The notes: a model not told the origin generated them from the letters alone. A DNA stretch of 9,919 bases from Veillonellaceae bacterium UBA5809 (GCA_002417965.1 DIDD01000099.1:4634-14552), one strand, 5' to 3'; positions 1 through 6,534 are shown, numbered from the stretch's first letter. Made by a program: numbers and translations.

Positions 1-576
1 CTGCGCCAGCTTGACCGGTTTGATGAAGCCCTTTCCCATATGAAGCATGACGGCGGCTTTGCCGTCTCGGCGGCGAACAGTGCCGGTGTTGTGGACATAC
101 CCCGCAGCTGGTACAACCTGGCGAGACCCGGTATTATTCTATACGGCATACAGCCATCAGATGTTATGACGAACCGTCTGGATCTTCGGCCGGCCATGTC
201 GCTGGTGAGCCATGTTGTGCATGTGCAGACACTTCACAAAGGGGAAGCTGTCGGATACGGAGGCACCTTTGTGGCAGACCGTGATATGAAGACCGCCACC
301 ATTCCCATCGGATACGCCGACGGATATCTGAGAGCCCAGTCAAACAAGGCAGATATTTTAATCGGCGGAAAACGCTGCCCCATCGTGGGACGCGTATGCA
401 TGGATCAGCTGATGGCCGCCGTTGATGAACATGTTCATCCCGGAGAAGAAGCAGTCCTTCTCGGCCGGCAGGGCACAGAAGAAATCACAGCTGATGAACT
501 GGCCGCCTCGGCAGGGACGATTCCCCATGAAATTATGTGCAGCCTGAAACGGATTCCCCGTATTTACGCAGAATAA
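1..576 (+). CDS. alr: Alanine racemase, C-terminal part (5' end outside window)
   Basis: Pyridoxal-phosphate enzyme that interconverts L- and D-alanine in the cytoplasm to supply D-alanine for peptidoglycan. The reading frame is open from base 1, so the gene begins before the window; 191 residues are visible, about half of the usual 360-390. Visible family motifs are ANSAG (end of the TIM-barrel domain), RPGIILYG, and GYGGTF, whose Tyr (codon 256-258) matches the catalytic tyrosine contributed by the partner subunit. IPIGYADGYLR and the substrate-site segment GRVCMDQ follow in the C-terminal beta domain. The lysine that binds PLP lies in the missing N-terminal part. The gene ends with TAA and is followed by a strong terminator, so it is the last gene of its transcript. 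Identity is secure from the motif order; whether this is the biosynthetic or a catabolic paralogue cannot be told. Confidence 0.95.
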   Translation: MRQLDRFDEALSHMKHDGGFAVSAANSAGVVDIPRSWYNLARPGIILYGIQPSDVMTNRLDLRPAMSLVSHVVHVQTLHKGEAVGYGGTFVADRDMKTATIPIGYADGYLRAQSNKADILIGGKRCPIVGRVCMDQLMAAVDEHVHPGEEAVLLGRQGTEEITADELAASAGTIPHEIMCSLKRIPRIYAE

Positions 577-609
577 AACAGAGAAACGATAGACATTGGG
601 TCATAAAAC

Positions 610-660
610 AAAGATGCATGAATCTTCTCCAACAAGAGAAGACATGCATCTTTTATTTTA
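610..660 (+). terminator. Intrinsic terminator after alr
   Basis: The arm at 610-620 is an exact complement of 643-653 (11 bp). After a two-base bulge (621-622), 623-629 pairs with 636-642 (7 bp), leaving a six-base loop. The 3' arm runs into a T-rich tail (TTTTATTTTA). This ends alr transcription 34 bases after its stop codon and isolates it from the transporter operon. Confidence 0.9.
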
Positions 661-673
661 TATTGAATAAATA

Positions 674-702
674 TTGACATAAATGCATAAATATGCTATC
701 AT
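674..702 (+). promoter_or_regulatory. Sigma-A type promoter of the amino acid ABC operon
   Basis: A perfect -35 TTGACA at 674-679 is separated by 17 bases from TATCAT at 697-702 (5 of 6 matches to TATAAT). A TG at 694-695 gives an extended -10. Transcription should start near 709, about 28 bases before the ATPase start codon. The element lies just after the alr terminator, as expected for an independent operon. It also overlaps a longer upstream reading frame for the ATPase (ATG at 683), which argues against that start. Confidence 0.85.
684..697 (+). promoter_or_regulatory. Possible ARG-box-like operator in the transporter promoter
   Basis: The 14-base palindrome-like stretch TGCATAAATATGCT fills the spacer between -35 and -10. 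It matches the core of the ArgR/AhrC box (TGAAT-WWWW-ATTCA) at about 11 of 14 positions. A repressor bound here would block RNA polymerase directly. The match is imperfect and AT-rich DNA yields such stretches by chance, so this is a suggestion only. It fits an arginine-type importer downstream but does not prove that substrate. Confidence 0.3.
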
Positions 703-736
703 CGGTATATATTTCAGAAGGAAAAGGAGTTTACAT

Positions 737-1489
737 ATGAATGAGAATCATGGTGATATCATATATGATATCCGTCATCTAAAAAAGAATTTCGGACATC
801 TGGAAGTGCTCAGAGATATCAGCATGAAAATCCAGAACGGAGAAGTGGTATGCATTATTGGCCCTTCCGGTTCAGGAAAGAGTACATTCCTGCGGTGTCT
901 GAATCTTCTGGAAATCCCCACGGGAGGGGAACTGTATTTTGAGGGCAGCCGAATTGATATGAAGACCAGTGCCAAAAAACTGAGACGTGATGTGGGAATG
1001 GTTTTTCAGCAGTTTAATCTGTTTCCCATGCTGACAGCCCTGAAAAATATTATGTATGCACCTATGCATATCAAAAAAATGACATATAAAGAGGCCAGAG
1101 AACTGGCCATGGATCTGCTGACAAAAGTAGGCATGGAAGACAGGGCTGACTACTATCCGGAGCAGCTGTCCGGAGGGCAGCAGCAGCGTGTAGCCATAGC
1201 CAGGGCGCTGGCTATGAAACCGAAGATGCTTCTCTTTGATGAACCCACTTCGGCATTGGACCCGGAACTGGTGGGAGATGTCCTGAAAGTGATGAAACAG
1301 GTAGCCGAGGAAGGAATGACTATGGCTGTTGTCACCCATGAAATGCAGTTTGCCCGGTCTGTGGCGGACCGTGTAGTCTTTATGGATCAGGGCCTGATTG
1401 TAGAAGAGGGGGACCCGGAGACTATTTTCACACATCCCGGCCACCAGCGGACACAGACATTCCTCAGCCGTTTGCTTCATGAAGTATAA
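737..1489 (+). CDS. Polar amino acid ABC transporter, ATP-binding subunit
   Basis: Cytoplasmic ATPase that powers uptake of an amino acid through the permease encoded next to it (polar amino acid, HisP/GlnQ/ArtR type). All ABC motifs are present. Walker A GPSGSGKST is at residues 42-50; the Q-loop FQQFNLFP, signature LSGGQQQRVAIARA, Walker B LLFDEPTSALDP and H-loop THEM follow in order. Length is 250 residues, typical for the family. The start at 737 has AAAGGAG seven bases upstream and yields the usual short N-terminus; an in-frame ATG at 683 lies inside the promoter and is rejected. It is the first gene of a three-gene operon, and the next start codon is 12 bases after its stop. The exact amino acid cannot be read from the ATPase. 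Confidence 0.95.
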   Translation: MNENHGDIIYDIRHLKKNFGHLEVLRDISMKIQNGEVVCIIGPSGSGKSTFLRCLNLLEIPTGGELYFEGSRIDMKTSAKKLRRDVGMVFQQFNLFPMLTALKNIMYAPMHIKKMTYKEARELAMDLLTKVGMEDRADYYPEQLSGGQQQRVAIARALAMKPKMLLFDEPTSALDPELVGDVLKVMKQVAEEGMTMAVVTHEMQFARSVADRVVFMDQGLIVEEGDPETIFTHPGHQRTQTFLSRLLHEV

Positions 1490-1501
1490 AGGAGAATTCA
1501 G

Positions 1502-2200
1502 ATGGAAATGATTGTAGATACGGCCGTAAAATATAACCATATTTTTCTTGCCGGCGTGAAAGTAACCATTGTTATTTCATTTGCAGCCTGCCTGTTTGGC
1601 CTGCTTTTGGGAATTATTCTGGCATTTATGAAACTGTCTAAAATCAAGCCTCTGGTTTGGGCAGCCAATGTATACGTGGAAGTAATCCGGGGCACACCTG
1701 TGCTGGTTCAGATTTCTCTGGTTTTTTTCGGTCTTCCTTACATAGGGATTCACTTCCCCAGCTTTGAGTTCCTGGGCGTTGACTTCGGCCGTCTGTCCGC
1801 CGGGATTCTGGCGCTGGTGATTAATTCAGGAGCCTATGAATGTGAAATTGTACGCTCAGGCATTCAGTCTATCGGGAAAGGGCAGCTGGAAGGGGCCATG
1901 TCGCTGGGGTTCTCAAAAATGGAAGCCATGATACGGATTATCATTCCCCAGGCCGTCAAAAACATCCTGCCTGTCATCGGCAATGAATTTGTCACACTGA
2001 TTAAAGAATCATCCCAGGTTTCCGTCATCGGCATGGCGGATCTGATGTATACCGCCACAACGGTGCAGGGGATCAGCTTCCAGCCCTTTCCGCCGCTGGT
2101 TATTGTAGCAGCTTATTATTTTGTCATTACCTTTTCTGTTTCCACATTGCTCCGTCTGATGGAAAAAAAGATGAATATCAAGTCGGCAAGGGAAAGCTGA
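1502..2200 (+). CDS. Polar amino acid ABC transporter, permease subunit
   Basis: Inner-membrane channel subunit of the His/Glu/Gln/Arg/opine permease family. The 232 residues hold hydrophobic segments near residues 14-38, 51-76, 93-115 and 195-220, consistent with a MetI-like fold of about five helices. The family signature YVEVIRGTPVLVQ is near residues 57-69. The EAA-type loop that docks to the ATPase is clear (EGAMSLGF through IIIPQAVKNILP, about residues 125-150). AAAGGAG overlaps the ATPase stop codon and lies seven bases before the ATG, so the two genes are tightly linked. Only one permease gene is present, so the channel is probably a homodimer, as in other single-permease systems of this family. 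Confidence 0.94.
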   Translation: MEMIVDTAVKYNHIFLAGVKVTIVISFAACLFGLLLGIILAFMKLSKIKPLVWAANVYVEVIRGTPVLVQISLVFFGLPYIGIHFPSFEFLGVDFGRLSAGILALVINSGAYECEIVRSGIQSIGKGQLEGAMSLGFSKMEAMIRIIIPQAVKNILPVIGNEFVTLIKESSQVSVIGMADLMYTATTVQGISFQPFPPLVIVAAYYFVITFSVSTLLRLMEKKMNIKSARES

Positions 2201-2208
2201 AAGGGACA

Positions 2209-2230
2209 GTGCTCTGCTATGCATGAGTAC
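2209..2230 (+). promoter_or_regulatory. Small intercistronic hairpin before the binding-protein gene
   Basis: GTGCTC at 2209-2214 can pair with GAGTAC at 2225-2230 (six pairs including one G-U), enclosing a ten-base loop. It sits in the 52-base gap between permease and binding-protein genes, the only sizeable spacer in the operon, with no T-run after it. Such hairpins often protect or separate the more abundant binding-protein mRNA, but this stem is short and could be chance. Confidence 0.25.
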
Positions 2231-2252
2231 ATAAATAAAAGGGGGAATTAGA

Positions 2253-3101
2253 ATGAAAATGAAAATGAAAGCAGCCATATGCGGTGTATTGGCAGCAGCT
2301 ATGATGGCCGTTGCAGGATGCGGCGGCGGAAACACGGCCAAACCGGCATCCAGTGCGCAGGCCGGACAGAGTCAGCTTATGCAGACAATTAAAAACCGGG
2401 GAGAACTGATTGTGGGCACTGCCTCGGGATATCCTCCTTACGAATTCGTAGATACATCCAAGAGCGATAAAACCATTGTGGGCATTGATATGGAGCTGGC
2501 CCAGAAAGTAGCGGATAAACTGGGGGTGAAACTCAAGGTGGAGGACATGAACTTTTCTTCCCTGCTCTCCTCGCTGGCCACAGGAAAAGTAGACATTGCC
2601 ATCGCGGGGATCAATCCCACGGATGAACGGAAAAAATCCATGGATTTCTCTGATGGATATCTTCCCACCAAGCAGGTCATCATGATCCGCAAGGAAGACG
2701 CGGGTACTCTAAAAACACTGGAAGATTTCAAGGGGAAAACCGTTGGTGCTGAAAAAGCGACAACGCAGGAAAAACTGGCTCAGACGGCGATGCCTTTTGC
2801 CACTCTGGTATCATTGACCAAAGTGCCTGATGTCGTAATGGAACTGAAATCCCATAAAGTAGACGGACTCATCGTAGAAGGAATTGTGGCCGAGCAGTAC
2901 TTGATGTTTAACCCGGATATTGTACTGTCGGATGCAACATTTAAAGAAGGCGTCAAAAATTCCGCAGTAGCTCTGCCTAAAGGAAATGAAGATCTGGTAA
3001 AGATGATCAATGAAGTTATCAAAGAGAACACAGATAACGGCAATTTCAGCAAATGGGTGGAAGAATACAGCAAAAAAGCAGTGGAGAACGCAAAGAAATA
3101 A
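2253..3101 (+). CDS. Polar amino acid ABC transporter, substrate-binding lipoprotein
   Basis: Extracellular receptor of the importer, anchored to the membrane by lipid. It has a basic start (MKMKMK), a hydrophobic signal segment and a VAGC lipobox, with Cys23 as the modified residue, then a Gly/Ser/Ala-rich linker to about residue 40. The mature part is a periplasmic-binding-protein type 2 fold (SBP_bac_3). GYPPYEF at 59-65 forms part of the pocket, IDMELA follows near 78-83, and TDERKKSMDFSDGY at 123-136 carries Arg126, which in this family holds the ligand carboxylate. The position usually occupied by an Asp that binds the ligand amino group appears to be Glu209 (VDGLIVEG). Length is 282 residues, normal. 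GGGGGAA lies just before the start, though ATGs at 2259 and 2265 are possible alternatives. The ligand is an amino acid, probably polar or basic; arginine, lysine, histidine and glutamine all remain possible. Confidence 0.93.
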   Translation: MKMKMKAAICGVLAAAMMAVAGCGGGNTAKPASSAQAGQSQLMQTIKNRGELIVGTASGYPPYEFVDTSKSDKTIVGIDMELAQKVADKLGVKLKVEDMNFSSLLSSLATGKVDIAIAGINPTDERKKSMDFSDGYLPTKQVIMIRKEDAGTLKTLEDFKGKTVGAEKATTQEKLAQTAMPFATLVSLTKVPDVVMELKSHKVDGLIVEGIVAEQYLMFNPDIVLSDATFKEGVKNSAVALPKGNEDLVKMINEVIKENTDNGNFSKWVEEYSKKAVENAKK

Positions 3102-3110
3102 AAACTGTGC

Positions 3111-3154
3111 ATGCATAAAAACCGGCAGAAATTATTCTGCCGGTTTTTATGCAT
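3111..3154 (+). terminator. Intrinsic terminator of the ABC operon
   Basis: Bases 3111-3130 are the exact complement of 3135-3154, giving a 20-bp perfect stem with a four-base loop. The core is CCGGCAGAA / TTCTGCCGG, followed by TTTTT. Because the outer stem includes an A-tract on the left, it could also stop transcription from the other strand. It begins ten bases after the binding-protein stop codon. Confidence 0.92.
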
Positions 3155-3155
3155 C

Positions 3156-3417
3156 ATGTCTGATACAAAAAATACAGTAAAGTATAGAGATATTTCTTTA
3201 CTTTGATGATATGATGCTGAATGCTGTACTATTATTGATGATTTTCACTGCCTGTAATTGACAGCCTTTTCAACGCGGGGCTAATTGTGCAGAGGATCGA
3301 TTTCCTGTTAATCCCAATACAATATCAGAATATCATAAATTTTGTTACGGACATTGAACGGCCAAAACCCATATCAATGGATTGTATTGATTCAGATAAT
3401 ATCGATATAAAACGTAC
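3156..3417. other. AT-rich intergenic stretch without a recognisable gene
   Basis: This stretch between the ABC operon and the lysA promoter is visibly richer in A and T than the genes around it. I see no convincing gene, tRNA or riboswitch. It holds a weak hairpin (AGTAAAG at 3176-3182 with CTTTACT at 3196-3202), a widely spaced inverted repeat (CAATACAAT at 3315-3323 with its complement at 3381-3389) and a smaller one (ATCAAT at 3373-3378 with ATTGAT at 3386-3391). One forward frame is open from 3242 to 3433 but has no well-placed start codon or ribosome binding site and resembles no family I know. It may be a degraded gene or simply spacer carrying an operator. Confidence 0.5.
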
Positions 3418-3446
3418 TTTTCACCAGCGATAAAAAATGCTATACT
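3418..3446 (+). promoter_or_regulatory. Promoter of lysA
   Basis: TTTTCA at 3418-3423 (4 of 6 matches), a 17-base spacer and TATACT at 3441-3446 (5 of 6), with TG at 3438-3439 making an extended -10. The start of transcription would fall near 3453, giving a leader of about 30 bases, too short for a lysine riboswitch or T-box. A perfect TATAAT at 3459-3464 lies closer to the gene but lacks a matching -35. The extended -10 shares ATGCTAT with that of the ABC operon. Confidence 0.65.
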
Positions 3447-3482
3447 TAAAAACACATCTATAATAAGGAAAGAGGTCAGAGC

Positions 3483-4766
3483 ATGAATGCCAAACAACTG
3501 CCCTGCAGTGATGAAAAAATAAAAAGCATAGCAGACATGTACGGTACGCCTTTTCATCTGTATGATGAAAATGGAATACGCCGAGGCGTACGTGCATTCC
3601 AGGAAGCCTTCCAGTGGTGCCCTAATTTCCGTGAATATTTTGCGGTCAAGGCAACGCCGAACCCATGGATTATGAAACTGCTGAAGGATATGGGAGTCGG
3701 GGCGGACTGCAGTTCTCTGGCAGAACTGGTCCTGTCGGAAACCGTAGGTCTCCGGGGAAATGATATTGTATTTTCCTCGAACGACACACCCTACAGTGAG
3801 TATCGAAAAGCCATGGAACTAGGAGCTGTCATCAACCTGGATGATATTTCACACATTCCGTTCCTTGAGAAAAACGGACCGATTCCCGAAAAAATATGTT
3901 TCCGCTATAATCCCGGGCCGTCCCTTCACCGGGGCAATCAGATTATCGGAAAACCGGAAGAAGCCAAATACGGAATGACACGGGAACAGCTGATGGAGGG
4001 CATTGCCTGGGCCAAAGAGAAGAAGATACCCTTTATAGGAATTCATACCATGGTCATATCCTGTGAATTGAGTATGGACGGCCTTGTGGGCACCGCTGAA
4101 ATGATGTTTGATCTGGCAGGGGACATCAGAGAGCAGCTGGGAGTCACCGTATCCTTTATTGATTTGGGCGGCGGCATCGGCCTGGCTTACCGTCCGGAGG
4201 AAACCCCGGTCGATATGGCGGAATTGGGCAGCCGTATACATGAGCTGTATGACAGGAAGATGCATGGGTTTGAAAAGACAATGCTCTGCTTTGAATGCGG
4301 ACGCATTATCACGGGGCCCTATGGATTTCTCATTACACAGGCCATCCATCATAAATACATTTACCGCAATTATATAGGATGCGATGCATCCATGGCGGAT
4401 TTAATGCGTCCCGGCATGTATGGGGCCTATCATCATATTACAGTCGTAGGCAAAGAAGATATTCCGCCTACAGAAATTTATGACATCACGGGTTCTCTCT
4501 GTGAAAATAATGATAAATTTGCAGTACAGAGAAGACTGCCGCCCATTGAGGCGGGAGATCTGCTTGTGATTCATGATACAGGGGCCCACGGGCACAGTAT
4601 GGGATTTAACTATAACGGAAAACTGAGGCATCAGGAACTGCTGCTCCGGGAAGACGGAAGCATTCAGCAGATCCGCAGAAATGAAACACTGAAGGATCTG
4701 TTTGCCACACTTGATTATCCGGGACTCAATGAAAAAGCTGAAAAAGCGGAACAAAATGAACCGTAA
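3483..4766 (+). CDS. lysA: Diaminopimelate decarboxylase
   Basis: Fold-III PLP enzyme that decarboxylates meso-diaminopimelate to L-lysine, the last step of lysine synthesis. The 427 residues carry the barrel domain with the PLP lysine at Lys56 (YFAVKATPNP), GIH at 186-188 and the phosphate loop DLGGGIG at 227-233. ECGR at 271-274 stands where EPGR is usual. The C-terminal domain has DLMRPGMYGAYHHI (306-319), LCENND (339-344) with the Cys-Glu pair that reaches the neighbouring active site, and GAHGHSMGFNYNG (367-379). These variants mark a divergent Firmicute branch of LysA. Other fold-III decarboxylases (ornithine, carboxynorspermidine) are less likely given the CEN-D and RP-YGAYH motifs. 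The ATG at 3483 has AAGGAAAGAGG upstream. The gene has its own promoter and a terminator directly after it, so it is monocistronic. The tail after about residue 412 is short, charged and repetitive (EKAEKAEQNE). Confidence 0.88.
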   Translation: MNAKQLPCSDEKIKSIADMYGTPFHLYDENGIRRGVRAFQEAFQWCPNFREYFAVKATPNPWIMKLLKDMGVGADCSSLAELVLSETVGLRGNDIVFSSNDTPYSEYRKAMELGAVINLDDISHIPFLEKNGPIPEKICFRYNPGPSLHRGNQIIGKPEEAKYGMTREQLMEGIAWAKEKKIPFIGIHTMVISCELSMDGLVGTAEMMFDLAGDIREQLGVTVSFIDLGGGIGLAYRPEETPVDMAELGSRIHELYDRKMHGFEKTMLCFECGRIITGPYGFLITQAIHHKYIYRNYIGCDASMADLMRPGMYGAYHHITVVGKEDIPPTEIYDITGSLCENNDKFAVQRRLPPIEAGDLLVIHDTGAHGHSMGFNYNGKLRHQELLLREDGSIQQIRRNETLKDLFATLDYPGLNEKAEKAEQNEP

Positions 4767-4771
4767 AAAAC

Positions 4772-4819
4772 CATAAAAAAAGATTTTCCCGCTGAAACGC
4801 AGGAAAATCTTTTTTTATG
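4772..4819. terminator. Bidirectional terminator between convergent lysA and the carbonic anhydrase gene
   Basis: Bases 4772-4789 pair exactly with 4802-4819 (18 bp) around a 12-base loop. The stem contains seven A's on the left arm and seven T's on the right, so it gives a U-run to transcripts from either strand. It starts five bases after the lysA stop codon and ends six bases from the end of the leftward gene, so both transcripts stop here. Confidence 0.92.
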
Positions 4820-4825
4820 CAGCCG

Positions 4826-5383
4826 TCACACGATCGGCTCGCCGTGATAGAGCTCGCCGTCCGCATCGGGCTTTACACCATAGGCAATGCACCATTCAGT
4901 CTTATACTTCAAAGCCTGATGATGAATCTTTTCCAATTCATCTTTGGTCCGGACGACCCTGCCGGGGACGCCCACTACAAGAGAATTCGGAGGAACAACC
5001 TGATTTTCCTTGACAACCGCACCGGCGGCAATAATGGAACCCCGTCCGATCCGGGCCCCTGTCAGGATGGTGGCGTGCATGCCGATCAGGACATGATCCT
5101 CAATGACACAGCCGTGCACGCAGGCACAGTGGCCGATTGTTACATAGTCCCCGATAATACAGGGGTTGTTGTCAGCTACATGAAGACATACCAGATCCTG
5201 CACATTGGAGCACTTGCCGACGGAGATATAATTTACATCACCCCGTGCCACAACACAGGGCCAGAGACTGGCATATTCAGCTACACGCACATCGCCGTAC
5301 AGATGAACGCCCGGTGCGACAAAACAATTGGCATCCAGCTGCGGTGATTTTCCCTTAAATTCCTGAGTTCCCAATGTATACAT
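4826..5383 (-). CDS. Gamma-class carbonic anhydrase family protein (YrdA/PaaY-like)
   Basis: A left-handed beta-helix trimer protein of hexapeptide repeats, cytoplasmic. The 185 residues contain repeated [IV]GxxxxI-like turns through about residue 140. The three histidines that coordinate zinc in gamma carbonic anhydrases are present at His68 (LVCLHV), His85 (IGHCA) and His90 (VHGC). The conserved RGDV (47-50) and NVQD (60-63) are also present. The acidic proton-shuttle loop of archaeal Cam is absent, as in most YrdA-type proteins, whose true activity is often untested; CO2 hydration is therefore possible but not assured. A short helical C-terminus follows, as usual. AAGGAGG stands eight bases before the start. 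It follows fabK by 17 bases on the same strand, so the two are co-transcribed. His103 in GMHATIL replaces a glycine common in relatives. Confidence 0.9.
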   Translation of the reverse strand: MYTLGTQEFKGKSPQLDANCFVAPGVHLYGDVRVAEYASLWPCVVARGDVNYISVGKCSNVQDLVCLHVADNNPCIIGDYVTIGHCACVHGCVIEDHVLIGMHATILTGARIGRGSIIAAGAVVKENQVVPPNSLVVGVPGRVVRTKDELEKIHHQALKYKTEWCIAYGVKPDADGELYHGEPIV

Positions 5384-5400
5384 AAATCATTCCTCCTTAC

Positions 5401-6354
5401 TTACTGTCCGGCCCCTGCAAGAGAAGGCCCATTTTTTAAAAGACTGCGGGCTTCTTCCACTGTCTGTAAAACAATATCGGAAGCGCTTTGAATTTGCGAC
5501 AGGCGGTTCAGCGACATGCCGACCTGCACAAATCCGTTTTCAATGTCCCCGTTTACAGCGGCACTGCGGTTTGTTCCGGCCGACATGGATGCCAGTTCCT
5601 CCGAAGAGGCCCCGGCATATTCCCGTTCCAGATATTTTTTGGAAAATGCATTTTTTAAACCCCGCACATTGCTGTTATGGGTAAATCCGGTTATTACAGT
5701 ATCCGTATCGGTTGCATCCAGAATCGCCTGCTTCACTTTACTGTGCACCTGACATTCCTCGGCCAGCAGGAAACGGGATCCCATCTGCACGCCTGCAGCG
5801 CCCATGATCAGTGCCGCAGCGACGGCGCGCCCGTCGGAAATACCTCCGGCTGCAATGACGGGAATCTGTACTTCAGGAATTACATTCTCCATAAGGGACA
5901 GTGCCGTCTGCATACCGTCATGCCCGCCGGCCTCCATGCCTTCAATCACCATGGCATCGGCCCCTTTTTCCTGCACTCTCCGGGCGAGCTTCACATTGGG
6001 CACAACCGGAATGCACCGGACGCCGGCCTGATGAAGGGGTTCAAAAAAAGGAACCGGATTTCCTGCGCCGATAGTCACAAAGCTCACTTTTTCATCGCAT
6101 ACCAACTGTGCGATATCATCCTTATTAGGGGACTGGAGCATAAGATTGACACCAAAAGGACGGTCTGTCATTTCCCGGCACTTCCGAATCTGATCCCTTA
6201 CATAATCTGTATCCAGTCCGCCTGTGGCAATAACGCCGGTAGCCCCGGCACGGCAGACAGCTGAAACCAGGATCGATTCAGAGATATAGGCCATGGCCCC
6301 CTGAATGATGGGATAATCAATTCCGAGAAGTTCGGTAAGTTTTGTTCTCCACAT
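5401..6354 (-). CDS. fabK: Enoyl-[acyl-carrier-protein] reductase II (FabK-type FMN protein)
   Basis: FMN-dependent enzyme that reduces trans-2-enoyl-ACP in the last step of each fatty acid elongation cycle. The 317-residue TIM barrel matches FabK closely in length and motif order. PIIQGAM is at 15-21, GVNLMLQSPN at 68-77 and EGMEAGGHDG at 138-147, with His145 at the catalytic position known from the pneumococcal enzyme. AAGGISDGR (168-176) and GVQMGSRFL (188-196) bind the FMN phosphate, and EECQVH (199-204) is also FabK-like. The related nitronate monooxygenases share the fold, so that activity is the main alternative. AGGAGG lies nine bases before the ATG. It is the first gene of a leftward pair with the carbonic anhydrase-like gene and lies apart from any fab cluster in view. 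No FapR-like operator was seen upstream. Confidence 0.87.
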   Translation of the reverse strand: MWRTKLTELLGIDYPIIQGAMAYISESILVSAVCRAGATGVIATGGLDTDYVRDQIRKCREMTDRPFGVNLMLQSPNKDDIAQLVCDEKVSFVTIGAGNPVPFFEPLHQAGVRCIPVVPNVKLARRVQEKGADAMVIEGMEAGGHDGMQTALSLMENVIPEVQIPVIAAGGISDGRAVAAALIMGAAGVQMGSRFLLAEECQVHSKVKQAILDATDTDTVITGFTHNSNVRGLKNAFSKKYLEREYAGASSEELASMSAGTNRSAAVNGDIENGFVQVGMSLNRLSQIQSASDIVLQTVEEARSLLKNGPSLAGAGQ

Positions 6355-6391
6355 AATAAAAAACCTCCTGTAAGCGAATATACTCCGAAAA

Positions 6392-6429
6392 AGAGGAGAG
6401 GGAATCTGATGAGCCGCCGCCTCTTCTCT
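6392..6429 (-). promoter_or_regulatory. Hairpin with short U-run in the fabK leader
   Basis: On the minus strand AGAGAAGAGG (6429-6420) can pair with CCTCTCCTCT (6401-6392), nine of ten positions, around an 18-base loop. Four more T's (6391-6388) follow the stem. It lies between the fabK -10 and its ribosome binding site, the position of a leader attenuator. The CTCCT in its 3' arm could instead pair with the AGGAG of the ribosome binding site. The purine- and pyrimidine-rich composition makes chance pairing easy. Confidence 0.25.
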
Positions 6430-6431
6430 CT

Positions 6432-6437
6432 ATTATA
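6432..6437 (-). promoter_or_regulatory. Probable -10 element for the fabK operon
   Basis: A perfect TATAAT on the minus strand, 78 bases upstream of the fabK start codon. No good -35 lies 16-18 bases upstream; the sequence there is a CTTT repeat. Initiation may depend on an activator or on another start I cannot see. It faces away from the cggR promoter in a divergent intergenic region. Confidence 0.5.
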
Positions 6438-6534
6438 AAGTGACTGGGGAAAGAAAGAAAGACAAAAGCCGGTTTATTTTGGACGGACGGCTGTAAAAAA
6501 TAAGCAGAGAAAATCACCGGGGGAAAGAAAGCGG

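Noticed and set aside
683..736. Upstream ATG giving an 18-residue longer ATPase
   Set aside because: It lies within the promoter spacer, has no ribosome binding site, and the ATG at 737 has a well-spaced AAAGGAG and a family-typical N-terminus.
872..1540. Long leftward open frame opposite the ATPase gene
   Set aside because: It is an antisense shadow of a clearly real gene, with low-complexity composition and no ribosome binding site.
3258..3286. TTGACA at 3258 as another promoter
   Set aside because: No acceptable -10 lies 16-18 bases downstream.
3156..3482. Lysine riboswitch or T-box upstream of lysA
   Set aside because: The predicted leader is only about 30 bases, no conserved lysine riboswitch or T-box elements are visible, and no terminator hairpin lies before the start codon.
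3345..3557. Leftward 70-residue hydrophobic open frame
   Set aside because: It overlaps the lysA start on the opposite strand, has no ribosome site or promoter, and resembles no family.
4817..5347. Rightward open frame opposite the carbonic anhydrase gene
   Set aside because: The minus strand carries the full hexapeptide-repeat protein with metal ligands and ribosome site; the plus frame starts at the edge of the terminator hairpin.
5677..6264. Rightward open frame opposite fabK
   Set aside because: Shadow of fabK; His- and Cys-rich residues arise from reading the reverse complement of a Gly/Ala/Met-rich barrel protein.
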